Notes: a model not told the origin generated them from the sequence alone. A stretch of 64,000 bases of DNA from Buxus sempervirens (GCA_947561395.2 OX387188.1:37009942-37073941); one strand, 5' to 3'. Shown: positions 44,712 through 56,929, counted from the stretch's first letter. Numbers and translations are program-made.

Positions 44712-45819
44712 TGGGTAATGTGGAAATAAAATTTTGAAGTGTCTTCTGCCATCTCTTGTTCTGAACTGTGAAATCTGCAATTAAGAAAACAATAATTTTG
44801 TAAAATTATTAGGTGGTGGGTATTAGGATTTTCTGGTTGGATGTAATTTCTTGAATTCTCAATGCCTGTGATGATTTGATTCATAATATTTATTGGTGAC
44901 AATTCTTTTGCCGTTTTCCTGTGATCTTGTTGATTCTGCAGGTAACAGATTGCTAGAGACTCTTATACCGAGGACATCCTTTATTTTCTCAGATATATTA
45001 CCCAACAGCATTCTTCGTCCAGAGAGTTGTGAAACAGGTATCTGGCGCATGGACATGAAAGTGGAAGACAAGGCAATTTTTAATCCTCGGTCAGCAATGC
45101 CAACCACAGAAGGGCATTTGCTTTCAAAGACCCTCCTCCCTATCTATAAGATGGAAAATTCATGTTCTTCTATTCATGCCAATGGAATTGTTACTGCAAA
45201 ATCAAGCATTCTCTCTGAAAACAATAATTGCTATGCACACAATTTGGCGGGCTCTGATTCTATCATGTCCTCGCTGTTCGAGAACAACTCATCAAAAGCT
45301 GGAGACTTGACTGTTTTCAATTTGGAATCTAACATTGAGGGGTTATCCGGGGTGTCAGACTCTGGTTGTGCTCTCTCTCTTCTGTCATCTCAATCACAGA
45401 ATTCTTCAGATCATCTTTCAGAAATCCCCATGGATCAGCCGCTGAACATCCATGGTGGTCATGCCTATTTCACTATGGGCCAAATCCCTGAAAAGCTTTT
45501 TGGAGTAACTTCGCAGGTGTCAACTAGTGTTCCATCAAATCGGTTTTCTTCATCTCAGATGAACTCCACAGAGGTTGACCGGCTTGGATCTGTACTGATC
45601 TCTGGGGCTAGAAACACCCTTAACCATGAAGTTCACACAAATGGGATGTTTGCAGGGTCAGAGTTTTTGAATGATAAGAAGCATCAATTTTCTCCTGAAC
45701 ATGGGTGTACTGTTGATATGCTTCAGTTGTCATCGCAGCTCCAAAGAGTAGAGCGTCAAAGGCAATACATGCAAGGGCAGCAGCAAAATGATGCCTTCTG
45801 CTTCCTCCCTATCACTTAA
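43010..45819 (+). CDS. SPL6: SBP-box transcription factor, SPL6 type (3 coding exons, 540 aa)
   Basis: Exons 43010-43650, 44305-44408 and 44942-45819 join in frame with GT-AG introns. The SBP domain spans the first junction: [23 protein letters not shown] and [14 protein letters not shown] in exon 1, [28 protein letters not shown] in exon 2. This supplies both zinc sites and the basic nuclear signal. The intron position inside the SBP domain is the conserved one. SPL6 traits are the MESW start, the miR156 site encoding [10 protein letters not shown] in the last exon, and a C-terminal block [19 protein letters not shown] like that of Arabidopsis SPL6. The protein should bind GTAC-core sites in the nucleus in age-dependent development or immunity. 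The start at 43010 is the first ATG in frame with the conserved N-terminus. Confidence 0.92.
44669..44707. repeat. (TA)n microsatellite in SPL6 intron 2
   Basis: About 19 TA units in the intron between the second and third coding exons. Confidence 0.9.
45368..45387 (+). promoter_or_regulatory. miR156 target site in the SPL6 coding region
   Basis: GTGCTCTCTCTCTTCTGTCA, the standard plant SPL target of miR156, complementary to the 20-nt miRNA with the usual single mismatch. It lies in frame in the last exon and encodes ALSLLSS. It predicts miR156-guided cleavage, and so phase-dependent expression. Confidence 0.93.
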
Positions 45820-47033
45820 GTGATTTGAAAGCAATGAGGTACCTTTAGCATGTCCATTGAAAACACTCTGATTTTGAACGCAAGGCGTTTTTCTCTTGAA
45901 ACAAGAGTCATTTTCAAACAAAAATGTCTATTAAAAGTGAAATTTATGTTGTTACACAGATGGAGAAACTGTGGCACCATGAAGCTGTAGTTGTGAAATC
46001 AAATCAACTAATCTATTATTTTGACAAAATGTTCAAATGGAAACCAAGGAGAGAGTATATCGTAACATTAATGTATAAAAATTATAACATGAGATGGGCT
46101 ACAAGAGGCATGAGAAACTATAGAAATTAATACATATATGGACCTGTACTATCTTGTACAGGATCCACTCTAATGTGGAACAAAGGCCTGGCTTACCATG
46201 AAGATGTTCCATTCCTTCTTCGATCATGAACTGTGTTCTCAATGTTCTCCCCTCTTTTGAATTAACTAAACTTGTCTGATCCCTGATGTGCCCTGAAAAT
46301 TTGATTCATCACCATTCAGACTGCAGGTGGCATAAGTTAAAGAAATGATTCATCTGAGTTCAAAAAATATGGAAGTAGCGATGGAGAAACTTTTTGGTCC
46401 TCACTGTACCGTTTTCAAATAACAATATAACTGTTCTCCCTGATTTTGTCAGTACATACAGGGAGGCTTTCCTTCATTGAGAGATGAATAACAAAATGCA
46501 TTTTGGCTTCGTTTCGTTGATTGATTGTATGAGTTACTTGGTTGACTCGGATAGTTCTTTGTTGGCACTAACCGGTAACCACTAAGCCACTAACCTTTTC
46601 TGCATTATCCCTAGCTTTTGGTCAAAAAGTTTTGACCAAGAATCCCAATCAGATGGAAGTCCTTTCTATATATAGTATTCTTAATAAGCCCTTCGTCATC
46701 CACGTACAGTATTTCATTGTGTGTAAGAAGGGAAAGGAGGAGAGAAAACGTGGGAGGGAACAGTTACAAAACTGATTATAAATTTTAAAAAATCTACGAG
46801 ACAATTTTATCATTTTACCCTTTTATTAGTATATATTTTTATTAGTGTAGGGGCTAATTTGGGAAGCTGCTCGTTGGCACGCTTCCCAAAGGACCTATTC
46901 CCATTAAATATAATATAGATATAGATATAGATTTCCTAATGCAGATGCCATGTGATCAGAGGATACTAGGGTGTAATCACGATGGCAACCAAGAGCTTTT
47001 GACAATCACAACTCGCCATTCTAAGGATTTACC
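45820..47033. other. SPL6 3' flank with a Helitron-like terminus
   Basis: About 45820-46500 is probably SPL6 3' UTR and downstream DNA. On the minus strand at 46919 a sequence TCTATATTATATTTAATGGG with flanking A resembles a Helitron 5' end. A related degenerate stretch occurs at about 3540-3600. No matching 3' hairpin/CTAG end was found on the left. Confidence 0.35.
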
Positions 47034-47530
47034 TAGGGGTGGTAATGGGCCGGGCTCAGCTGGCGTTATGTCTAAGTCTGTAAGAGCTCTTATGCCCGCT
47101 CAATCCTGGCCTAGCCAGTTTTTGAGGCCTGACGCTGAAACCCAAGCCTGGCCCTCACATAAAATTAGAAGCCCAGGCCAAGCTTGGTTTTTACAATTTT
47201 TAAATTTTGTTAGAAAAAATACTAGAAATATTTATACTAATATACTCTGAAACCTTTTTATACTTAATATTGAATATTTTAAGCCAGAAAATACCATCAA
47301 AAGTTACAAAATAATTTTAAAATGTGCATAGCAACATTCAACGAGCTTTATGCATTCATTGAGATTCAAAACCGGGTTGGCCGGAATAGGCTAAGCTTCA
47401 ACATTCCTACCCAATGCCTGGCCCTAATTATTTCGAACTTTATAAACCCAGTCGTAATGCGCCTGTGAGCCTCAAAATTCTAGCACATTTCCGGTTTATT
47501 AAGCCTAACAAACAGGGCTTAATACTCTCG
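47034..47530. mobile_element. Possible truncated hAT-type element
   Basis: It starts TAGGGGTGGTAATGGGCCGG, the same kind of end as the hAT element at 14528, and continues with GC-rich GGCCTGGC-type words. The right inverted end and target duplication were not found, so the element is truncated or the right limit is wrong. Confidence 0.4.
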
Positions 47531-47539
47531 GGTTGGTAA

Positions 47540-48430
47540 ATGAAAGGGTCGCTAGCTTTTTATTTTTATTTTTTATACGAAGCTAGGCTAATCAATTTCA
47601 TTAAAATATATGAATCACAATACATCCAAATCAATTACAACCCAACTAAGTTGAAAAACATCCAAAACATTACCATAGTACATGTTGATAACGATGCAAA
47701 GCACTATGAATGCCATACCCCAACGCATACTTGCAAAAGCTGTTGCGGAATAACCAAACAAAACAACGAAATAACAGTAAAAAAGAGAAACAAAAACAAA
47801 GAACAAAAACAAATGATTTACGTGGTACGGCTTTAAAGCCAATGTCTACGAGAGAAGACGACGAGAGGATTCCACTAGAAATCTGGATGCAAAATACAAA
47901 GCTGTTCTTCATAGCAAAAACCCCAAAATCTCACGAACTCAACTTGCAACCCTACAAGCCTTCCGCCCTCTGCCACCCCATGGGAAGGCCCAATGGATAC
48001 TAGGTATGAGTGAAATATAAGACATCTATATTACAAAAGCTTTCTTAACAGAGAATTTTAGGGGAATGGACGAAGCCATAACTCCCAACGGAAGCCCGTA
48101 GGAGAAGCCTAAAGAAGGGTACACATCTAGGTGGATTGAAAATCCTTGGCAGGGGGAGCCGTCGGCTGTGGTAAACACATAATGGCACATGGGTTATGAC
48201 CAGGAATGCGGCACAACCCCGACCAAGAAACTTCTGCAAGTAAGACGGCACTACAACACCAAAGGTAACTTGTACCTTCAATCTAAACAAAAAACACCTT
48301 GAAACTAAAAAGCAACATCTAACGAAACAATCTTGGGGACCTCTCGGACGAACACACTGGAAGGACTAGAGTGAGTCCTGAGGGGCAAAACCCCACAAAA
48401 AAGATAACAGCTGTAAACTCAATCTGAGCA
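47540..48430. other. Unassigned repeat-like segment
   Basis: More GC-rich than the flanks between about 47820 and 48430. It contains TTTACGTGGTACGGC, a phrase type common in plant retroelement leaders. The left side (TCATTAAAATATATGAATCAC) looks like an inverted LINE 3' tail. There are no LTR ends, no TSD and no long frame, so the class is open. Confidence 0.3.
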
Positions 48431-50736
48431 GAGGTTGGATCTTAGCCACAAGCAAAACAAAAAATGTTAATAATAAATGGAAGGGTCACTATAAAATGTT
48501 AAAATATGATTGTTTCTAAGTAAAATATATAAAATTAATAATAAATGTATTTCTAAATTTAGTTTTTTTTTTTGGTATATGAAAAATATGTCTTAATGAA
48601 TTAAGGTCATGTTTAGAGCAAGTTGGGATTGTATTGGGCTAAACCCGAACCTGATTTATGAATTACCAAATCCTAACCATTAGGTGCAGACCGGGGTGGG
48701 TTAACCGATTTAACTCAACACTGCCATCGCCAAATTCACGAGCGCAATCGAAGACAGGGTGAGAATGGGCGACTTCTTTAATACCTTCAGCGAATTGGAT
48801 TGCAACAAACATGCATGGTTGGCCATTAAATCGTTCACCAACTGTAAATGGTTTACTGCCGCTATTTTATATGCTATATATATATATATATATTACGAGC
48901 AAGCATGGACATTTGAATGGACTGATCATGATAGGGAGAGACAGAAAGTTAGAGAGAGTTAGAGAGAGATAGGGGAAAGAGACTGGGGACAAAGAGAAGG
49001 TAAAGAGATAAAGCTAGAGAGATCGAGCTAAAGAGAGACAGAGTAAGATAGAGATAGCCAGAAAGTGAGAGTTAGAAAGAGAGATCAATGAGAGTTAATT
49101 AGAGAGATGTAGATAGGGAGACTTAGAAAGATAGAGATAAAGTAAAGAAGAGAAAATGACTTACCAGTGGGTTTGATGCTGTTTCCCCATCCTCTCAAAA
49201 ACCAAGAAGAAAGTGGAAAAAGGTAGAAGAAGGAGAAGAGGGAATGGAAGGGAACTACGTCTCATTAGCTCTGGACATTTGATTTTCATGATAGACTCTA
49301 GAACCTGATTGTTTGTGACGTAAAATTAACCCTAAAATCCTAATTCTCAAAATACTAAATTCAGAAAACAAGAAATCTGAACACAAAAATTCCAAACCAT
49401 ATTGTCATAATTAATCCTAATACTCTTGATATAAGTTACATAATCTTAGCTGTGAAGAAACAGTACTATATTGTATATTCTAAACCCAAAACTAACTTAG
49501 CATCTGAAATCCCTTCTAATTTTTCAACAGTAACTGCTGACATTTAATTGGACCATGCATCTAGAAAAAACTAGATCATCCATGTTATAAAATAAAATAC
49601 TGCTGAAAACAATTCATAATAATCGATCAGAATGCTTCTGTATAATATCCTCAATAACAGTAGCATATGAATGAACAGGATTATTAGAATAAAAAAAGGC
49701 TTATGATCATACTTTTGTGAATTTCATGATCTTGTTACACCCATGAAAGCATTAAAATATTAAGGAGCTATTTTGTTAACTAAAATATTAAATGTTCAAG
49801 AGATTGCTTTTCCTGCAAACACATATAAGATTCAACTAAATAGTATGGAAGGAAGAAAAAAAGAAGCCGAAAACCAAGTATTTTGATAAAGAATGCCTAT
49901 ATTTTGAAGCTCAAATCCACTTAATTGAGGCTAATGTAGTTTAAAATAAGAGATTCATGAAGTTTCATTAGTAGAGAGTAAAGAATTTAAAATTCTGAGG
50001 TTGAGATGGACAAATTAAATACAATCCAATTCTCCTCCTAAATCTCATATGACATTGATTGAGAAAAATAGCTCAGGTACGGAAGAAAGAACCAAAGAAA
50101 AAAAGAGTTCTAATTTTACCTGTCCCCCTGTCAATGTCTCAGCTGGGCTTCAAAATTGTTCAAGACATTGTGTGAGGACCTGCAGAACTCCAGGTATATA
50201 CCTAAACTCATTACCCTCAACTTCCCTTTTCCTTCCCTAATTTCCTCATTACCAACATGATCATGGATCAGCTTCAGCTGAACGTTTTACGTTAATGCTG
50301 CTTCGAAGGCAAGAAATGTGATCAACGTTCTATGCAGTTAGTTAGATTATGAGCAACTTATCCTCTATGTATATTCTATCATTAATTTCCTCCAAAATCA
50401 AGTATTTAAACATTTGTTAATGTAAAGACTACATATAATAGATTAGACTAATAGTTAATTCCGAATACTGAAAGTTACACGCCAGCCATAAAGCATAACT
50501 TCGTCACAAACAAGTTTATAACTGCTCATAGTACAAGTAAACTAGAAGAGTTCGAAAACTAGAGCTAGTGAAATAACTTAGTTTTCATGCCCAAGTGGTC
50601 TCCAACTCATTCTTCAAACGCAGGCATTACTTCATTCCTGCACCATTTAGATTCTATAAAAAACTCATCAGTACGTTTAAACACCAACCCTAGCTGCATA
50701 ACGGGAAAGAAACTTTATTTCAACATTTAAACGAGT
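48431..50736. other. Intergenic between SPL6 and CRC 3' ends
   Basis: Includes a purine-rich AGAGAGA/GAGATAG tract at about 48930-49160 and a short TA run at about 48871-48890. No gene recognised. The end nearest 50736 should contain the CRC 3' UTR. Confidence 0.4.
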
Positions 50737-52869
50737 TCACATTATATATACAATGGTTTGTTTCCTCCTTACTTTGTTGTTGTCCTCAGAAGCTGATCCT
50801 GTTGAAGATTGTGGAACACACCTCGCCCACTATTGTAAATTAATCAAATCAGGAATAATATTAAAAACAATGTGATTCTGGAGGTAGTCAATCTCTTAAG
50901 CCAAAATGAAGTATACAGACTTACATTTTTGGCTGCTGCACTAAAAGCTTCACGATGAGGTACCTCAGGATTTGCTGCTTTGATGCGTTGAATCTCCTCC
51001 CTTGCAAAATATAATTAAAAATAGAAAATTTACAGTTATTATGTCAACCTTATACGAGTTCATTGAAATGGTTTCGACAAATTGACCAGAAAATAAAAAT
51101 AGTTCAAAAAAACTAATATTACAACGAGAAGTACTAATGATTAATAAATTCTATTAGAAGTAGTACTACTAGTATTATTTATTATTTAAGCATAATTGCA
51201 GAAGTATCTGCTCCTCACTTCATGAATCTATTGTAAGCAGATGGAAGTCTGTGTTTCTTCTCAGGTGCTGTGCCAAACAAAACAAATAATGTAAAGAGTT
51301 AGAGAGTGTAAGATCATAGAATATATATATCTTTGATATATATGCTAGAGTTGGAAGTTGTTTTACGTTTTACAACAAAAGGTGCTTCTGGTGATGCTGC
51401 CTCGCTGGATGTGGAGGAAGACGATGAAGACTGACCCTTCCGGTAATCCATGCGAATTCCCTGCTGCTCCATAACATGGGTACCCTCTATCAGAAACCAA
51501 GTTTACTTTCCTATTTCTATCTTCACACATTATGGAAATGGATAATAAAAGTGATAAAATATGTTTGGATAGTCTCCATTTTCATAGGAAGATCCATATC
51601 TCATGCATATTCCCAGAAAGGAATTGAAGGCCTCTTAACCAACCAACTTCATATCAAATTGACCCAACAAAAAAAAAAGGAAAGAGAAAGATCTTTTGGT
51701 TCACTTCAGCCTTTATCTTGAATGTAATCTGCTAGATTACAGATAGGAAAAGATGCATGGAAACATTGGTGCTTTTATATTTAGAAAGCTGTGCATGCCT
51801 CTAGCTTTACTAGCAAGGCAATGAAACCAAAGCAGTGAACAATTCCTTCATATAAATTAGGGCACAGCTTTCATTGTTACCCACTTCATACACTCTTTTG
51901 TATATTGTTATTGTTAGAAACAGTTGCAGTAGTAGTAGCAGTCTGCTTCAACTACTATGACAACGAATGATCACTAGCACTCATGAAAGAGGAGATTTTT
52001 TTTTTTTTTTTGGGCACTGACCTGACAACCCACTTGTTGATGATCTAGGCACTGGCCTTGCAGTTGAGGCCATGTGCTGAGAAATGAAATGTTACTGCAG
52101 TGGCCGCATTTCACAGTCACAGTATCCAGGAATCTTTTGCATGGAATTCCCACCTAGAAAATAAAACAACAGAAGAGTGCATCATCATATGCTATGGATA
52201 TACTAGGGCAATTCTGTTAGTGAATTATTACAGAATTCTAAGAGAGAAAAACTAGGGATATATATTTGGGACAAAGATTCGATCTGCGTCTGAACTGTTT
52301 TCTTTTTCTTGCACCCCCTTTCTCTTTTGTTTTTCCCCCCATCTGCTCCCTGTTTGTGGCCTAGATGATCATTTAGTTGAAGGAAGAGCATTTACAGTAT
52401 GGACCAACGTAAATTACCACTGAAACAATGTCGCAGGCAGACCAAAGATGGCTAAAATTCATGCGCTGGGTGAAACTAAATCCATGAAGATTTCTATTAT
52501 ATGTGCTTGTGCATGATTTCATGAGAGATGGAGAGAATAAGGACTAAGAAGATCAAGAACAAATATAGGTTAATATCAAAACTTTTTTTTTTCCATCTTT
52601 TTGTTTATCCCTTGATCTCTTTATTAAGTGAACACTGAATCAGAAGAACTAAAATCTGAAACACGCGCGGTGGCTTCTCTATATGTTTATTCTTCTCCTT
52701 CTTCTTTTTTCTCCCTTAATTTATGCTACCTTTTTTTGTAGAACTGATAATTCAGTAGTAGAAGAAAGAGGATTACAGTATGGAATTCAACGTAAATTAC
52801 CGCTAAAACAGTGTTGCAGAAGTTGCACCGAACATAGCAAAAATGCTCCGATGGTGGAACCAATTCCAT
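50737..52869 (-). CDS. CRC: YABBY transcription factor, CRABS CLAW type (6 exons, 178 aa)
   Basis: Minus-strand exons 52869-52801, 52153-52022, 51484-51367, 51267-51219, 51000-50925 and 50829-50737 join into one open frame of 178 codons plus stop. Exons 1-2 give the C2C2 zinc finger ([32 protein letters not shown]). Exon 3 holds the serine run ([17 protein letters not shown]) and FVVK. Exons 4-6 give the YABBY helix-loop-helix ([44 protein letters not shown]). The DYRKG-Ser-run-PFVVKPPEKK order is specific for CRC/DL-type YABBYs. Length is close to Arabidopsis CRC (181 aa). CRC controls carpel and nectary development and floral meristem termination. The C-terminal tail after NWAR is short and diverged. 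All splice sites are GT-AG. Confidence 0.93.
52419..52485 (-). pseudogene. Decayed duplicate of CRC exon 1 inside intron 1
   Basis: The minus strand reads ATGGATTTAGTTTCACCC (compare the true ATGGAATTGGTTCCACCA) and ends GTTTCAGTG/GTAATTTACG (true GTTTTAGCG/GTAATTTACG). The copy has 67 instead of 69 nt and an in-frame TGA after eight codons, so it cannot encode the zinc finger. Similarity extends beyond both exon ends (about 52390-52515 against 52770-52895), so it arose by local DNA duplication. Confidence 0.8.
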
Positions 52870-53112
52870 GGAGATTTCTGCTTGTGTGTGTTTGTGAGAT
52901 GGAAAGAGAAAGAATAGAAGACGAAGTGGAGGATAGAAAGAAAAAAGAAGATGCCGGATCAGAGAAGAAAAAGAAAAGGTAGTTAGGAAGTGGAGGTCGC
53001 AAGGTGACAAAGAAAGTCTAGGGTTTCTTAATAAGGCTGTGATTGAGTAGCGGCAATCGAAAATCTAGCCTTCTATTCTGGTCATAATTCCTGCTAAAAT
53101 ACAGAGCTGCGT

Positions 53113-53120
53113 ATATAGCA
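53113..53120 (-). promoter_or_regulatory. Putative TATA box of CRC
   Basis: The minus strand reads GCTATATACGC, about 245 bp upstream of the start codon. It is the best TATA-like site in the near upstream region. Confidence 0.35.
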
Positions 53121-55259
53121 CGGCCTCTAGATCCTCAAGACAGTACTCTACAGTCTACACAGAATCAGAGAGAGAGAGAGAGATTGAAATTCTCATGATA
53201 TTTCTTTTTTTTTTTTGGTAACACATTATATTTCTTAAGATCTTGAGTGAAAAAATGGAGAGAAATTGATGAAGAAACAGGTGGTTCTAAAAGGAGAGAA
53301 GAGAAAAAAATTTGATGGGGTAGGTTCTACATTTCATGTTGATGCGTAGCAGGTACGAGGGTCAGTAAGTTGGAATTGACTGGTAATAAAACCACATGTC
53401 ACCATCATAGTAATTTAGACTTTAGAGAGGGTGTTCCTGAAGGAGAAGGGAGGTGACGATGTGACAATTCCTCAGTTACCAAACATGGAGCCACTTTCAT
53501 TGCCTCCCAGGGTCCCTCCGTCCTGTGTTCTTTTCTCTATTTTTATCAGTTACCTTTATCTCCACGAGATTCCCATTTCTTCCACCTCCTGTCACTGCTT
53601 TGATCTTTAATGGATTTGGACATAATCATTAGATCTAAGCCCACCCCACTTTTATCTAATTCTGGGAAACTCGATTAGACATCTCTTGCTAGCCGTGCAT
53701 GGCTAGCTCTTGTCTCCCCACCCATCCCAACCTCGATCTTCTCTCTCTCTGTCAAATTCACAAGAAAAATACTGTTGGAGATGTTTTAATTACCATGAGT
53801 TTGCCTTGCAATGTTGAGGCATTAATTCCACCATGAAACTTCTACTGCAACCAAGAAAGATTCTGTGTTGGCGTTGACATCTCTCTGATGATACAAAAGT
53901 CAGGTGAAACCTTTAAGGAAGATGGTTGGAATGTGGTTAATTTCAAGAAACTCCAAAGCAAAATCAGTAGTACATTATTGAGAATCCAATCTCTTAATAA
54001 GAGAAAGTTATGAAAAGAGCCATACTTGAGAGAAGTGCATGATGAGAGAGAAGGAATGGTGAGCTGTCCTCAATTCATCCATTAATTTTTTCTTGTAATG
54101 ACGCCTTTGGAATAATTTTTATATTCTAAGCAATCCGTTGAAATCTTTACATATAGAAAGTAGCAAGCATAAATTAGATTTTACAAGTACTAAAGATTCT
54201 AATTAAAGAACACGTGGTCATATTATATATTCTTTTGCAATCAAACATAGTGATACTACCCTCCTCCCAAGCTGAACATCTCAACCCCCAATTTCGAGAA
54301 ACTTTTAATTTTGTATGAGAAAGAGAACCTTAATGTTACGTGTCATCAATAATCATGTTGTGGAATAGAGGATTACTAAGGTTTCTCTCTGAGTCTCTCC
54401 CAAGTCCCAACTATCATTTTATTAGAGTTTTGGATATTTTACCGTTAAAATTAAACTAAAAAGTCTCTCATTAGAGCTAATTAGCTAAAAAATTTTGCAC
54501 TTGACAAAAGAGACGTTGTGCTTCATTTTAATCCAAGCTGTATGTAACAGCAAAATAAGTATTTCTTAAACTGCCTTTTTTTCCTGGTTCGGGTCAAATG
54601 TCGTTCGGAGACCAGCCGGTGCATAGGGAATTAGCCGCAGTCAAGAATAGAACCATTAATGGTAAGTAATAATCTGCTATAAAGCCTCGAAACAAACCGG
54701 TGAGAAGTTTCGAGAGAATTCAGATCTTCCACAAGGAAGTCAAAAGCTTCCTAAGATATTGCAATTATATATATATCAGCAGGCCGCATAAAAGCTCAAC
54801 CAATTATAGTTAAATCTAGGCATGCATGAGTTCTGTTTGCAGAGTTAAAGTAAAATGATTTTAAGGTTTAAACCCATCTCACCATTGAACTCATTTTCTT
54901 GCTTCTTAAGGCGATGAGCAGAAGGCCAAATGATACAGAACTATTTATATGGGAAGCATCCTATTCGAAAACCTCCATGAAGGCATGAACTCTGTTGAAT
55001 TGGGATTTTCTCTTTGGAGTGTGCGAAACTCATGCACAAAACCCCTCTAAGATTCAGAAAACCCCTTAAACTCATGCACAAAACCCCTCAAAGTCACAAA
55101 TATATATATAAACTTGAAGTGCCAAGTTAAATTAGATTTGTTTTTTGAGTGTGGTTATAGATATATATGCATATATCAAACTAGTGAACAATGTTATTGA
55201 ATATTGCCAACTCAAAGAGAGTCAAAAATTTTCTTCATGCATGTAGTTTAGGTGGATAA
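53121..55259. other. CRC upstream region, no further gene
   Basis: Upstream regulatory DNA of CRC with short GA repeats at about 53165-53184 and AT-rich stretches. No coding region or complete transposon was recognised. Confidence 0.4.
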
Positions 55260-55290
55260 TCTATACTATTATATAAAGTTAACCCCATGT
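55260..55290 (+). mobile_element. Possible Helitron 5' terminus (isolated)
   Basis: TCTATACTATTATATAAAG preceded by A, like other Helitron starts in the window. No partner 3' end was found before the SINE. Confidence 0.25.
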
Positions 55291-55431
55291 TAATCCAATA
55301 CTACTTTATACTCAAAACACACTTCAAGTTTTTTTCCAATTTAATCCAATATTAAGGTTTGTTACTACATCGTATACAATTATCATAACTAACTGCCTAC
55401 ATAACATTCTATTCCCAAAAAGCCCTTCTTT

Positions 55432-55704
55432 TTTTTGGTAAATAAAAGTGGAGGAAGGGGAAACCAGCTTAGCAACCCTCCCTGAGCGGAATGTTTGATT
55501 TTGAGCCATAGATACTGCCCTTAAGGCTAGCCCGGCACCTTAGCACCAGCAAGCCACTGGCTGGTCCAAGTCCCCTACACTAGGCCCGAGGTCAGGCTAT
55601 ACTTTTGAAAGTGATTTCAACATACGTCCAGACTGGAACACCTAACCTTGAGCATAGTGAAGTAGTGGGTTGTACCAGCTGAACTACAGCCGGCTAGCCC
55701 AAGG
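55432..55704 (-). mobile_element. tRNA-derived SINE (about 273 bp)
   Basis: Flanked by a perfect 10-bp duplication GCCCTTCTTT (55422-55431 and 55705-55714). On the minus strand it starts near a box A-like TAGTTCAGCTGGT, followed about 40 bp on by a box B-like GGTGTTCCAGTCTGG, and ends in an A-run (ACCAAAAAAAA) next to the target duplication. Pol III boxes, A-rich tail and a 10-bp TSD together define a tRNA-type SINE mobilised by a LINE. It has no coding capacity. Confidence 0.75.
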
Positions 55705-55714
55705 GCCCTTCTTT

Positions 55715-56627
55715 GTTTGTAATTCTTTTGCCATGCGCATTCCTCTAATAAGAAGAAAAATTAAGAACTAGCATGCATCTTGCATGAAGAACGTTGCAAT
55801 AAGTAGACCAAACAGTTCTCCTGCATGCCACACGAGTAAACCTATTAGTAATAGTGTAAGCTCCTAATAAAGCCAGCAAGGACACTAACATTGCGCCTGC
55901 CAAAAAAAAAAAAGAACACTAACATTGCGGTCCACATGGATTTCAGGTCTGTCGACCTTGGCAAAATCAAACGTCAAAATATGCAAAAGAACAGTAGTGG
56001 TCTATCTCTGAAAGTACTCCAAGAATTCAGCAAAAGCATACGGTGGATGATAGAGTATATAATCCGACAAAGTGCACTACTAGACGTTTATGTTAATTTG
56101 AACTGTCATCAGAACCCATTATCAATCTGTTCCAGGTGGGCTAGCTGTGCAAGTCAAATATTATGACATGCAGATTTTAAATCTGGAAGATATATTAATT
56201 GTTCTATATATGTTCACTTTTTCTATTTTGCTTTTAACAATGGAATTAACTTTCAGCAATATTTCTAACACATCCATCACATAGGTTGAAAATTAAAGAT
56301 TATTAGAAGATTTAAATTACTCAAACAAACTGATTGCTATACCAATATTTCTCTCCATTAATCGTTCGCCAATTACTTTTATATAAGGAAAAACTGGTGG
56401 GATAGGAGGGTTTCAATTGCTACCAAGAAATGGATCTATTAAACTTAATTTAATTGCATGAACTTAATTACCATGGTTTCTTCCTACCCAGAGAGAGAGA
56501 GAGGGTCTTGTCTCTCAAAAATTCATTTACCACACAAATTTATGGTGCTTTTGAAGAGTTTAAAATTGTTGTATTTTTATCTATAAAATAGAATTTAAAT
56601 ATATGTATCAGATCAGACGAACATCAT
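55715..56627. other. Intergenic, no gene recognised
   Basis: Short open frames only, for example 55891-56166, without motifs. GAGAGAGAGA lies at about 56492. Confidence 0.4.
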
Positions 56628-56699
56628 GTCGTTGTAGTATAGTGGTGAGTATTCCCGCCTGTCACGCGGGTGACCCGGGTTCGATCCCCGGCAACGGCG
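56628..56699 (+). tRNA. tRNA-Asp (anticodon GUC)
   Basis: 72 nt that fold as a full cloverleaf: acceptor stem GTCGTTG paired with CAACGGC, D arm with box A TAGTATAGTGG, anticodon loop CTGTCAC with GTC at 56661-56663, and T arm GGGTTCGATCCCC (box B). No intron, and CCA is not encoded. A T-run at 56705-56710 serves as Pol III terminator. It is a standard nuclear plant tRNA-Asp and appears intact. It lies only about 330 bp upstream of the FYR gene start codon, on the same strand. Confidence 0.97.
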
Positions 56700-56883
56700 T
56701 CTGAATTTTTTCCTTTTATTTCTCGAAATTTCTGCCCTCGCCCCCTGTTATCTTTTCACTTTCACCCCTGTATCTTTGAAAATATCTACTTTTAACTTTT
56801 GCCCCCTGCCTCTGTTTCTTTTAATTTTTGAGACGCCCAAAATACTTGTTTCCGCCGCTGCTGTCTCTATTTTGACACTGCCT

Positions 56884-56929
56884 GGCGGGAACATGAGAAA
56901 ACGAATGTCTTGTGAGCCTAGTTCCCGCC
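56884..56929 (+). promoter_or_regulatory. Two inverted E2F-like sites upstream of the FYR gene
   Basis: GGCGGGAA at 56884-56891 and TTCCCGCC at 56922-56929, both matching the E2F core WTTSSCSS on opposite strands. They lie about 105-150 bp upstream of the start codon, where cell-cycle-type promoters often carry them. Confidence 0.45.
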
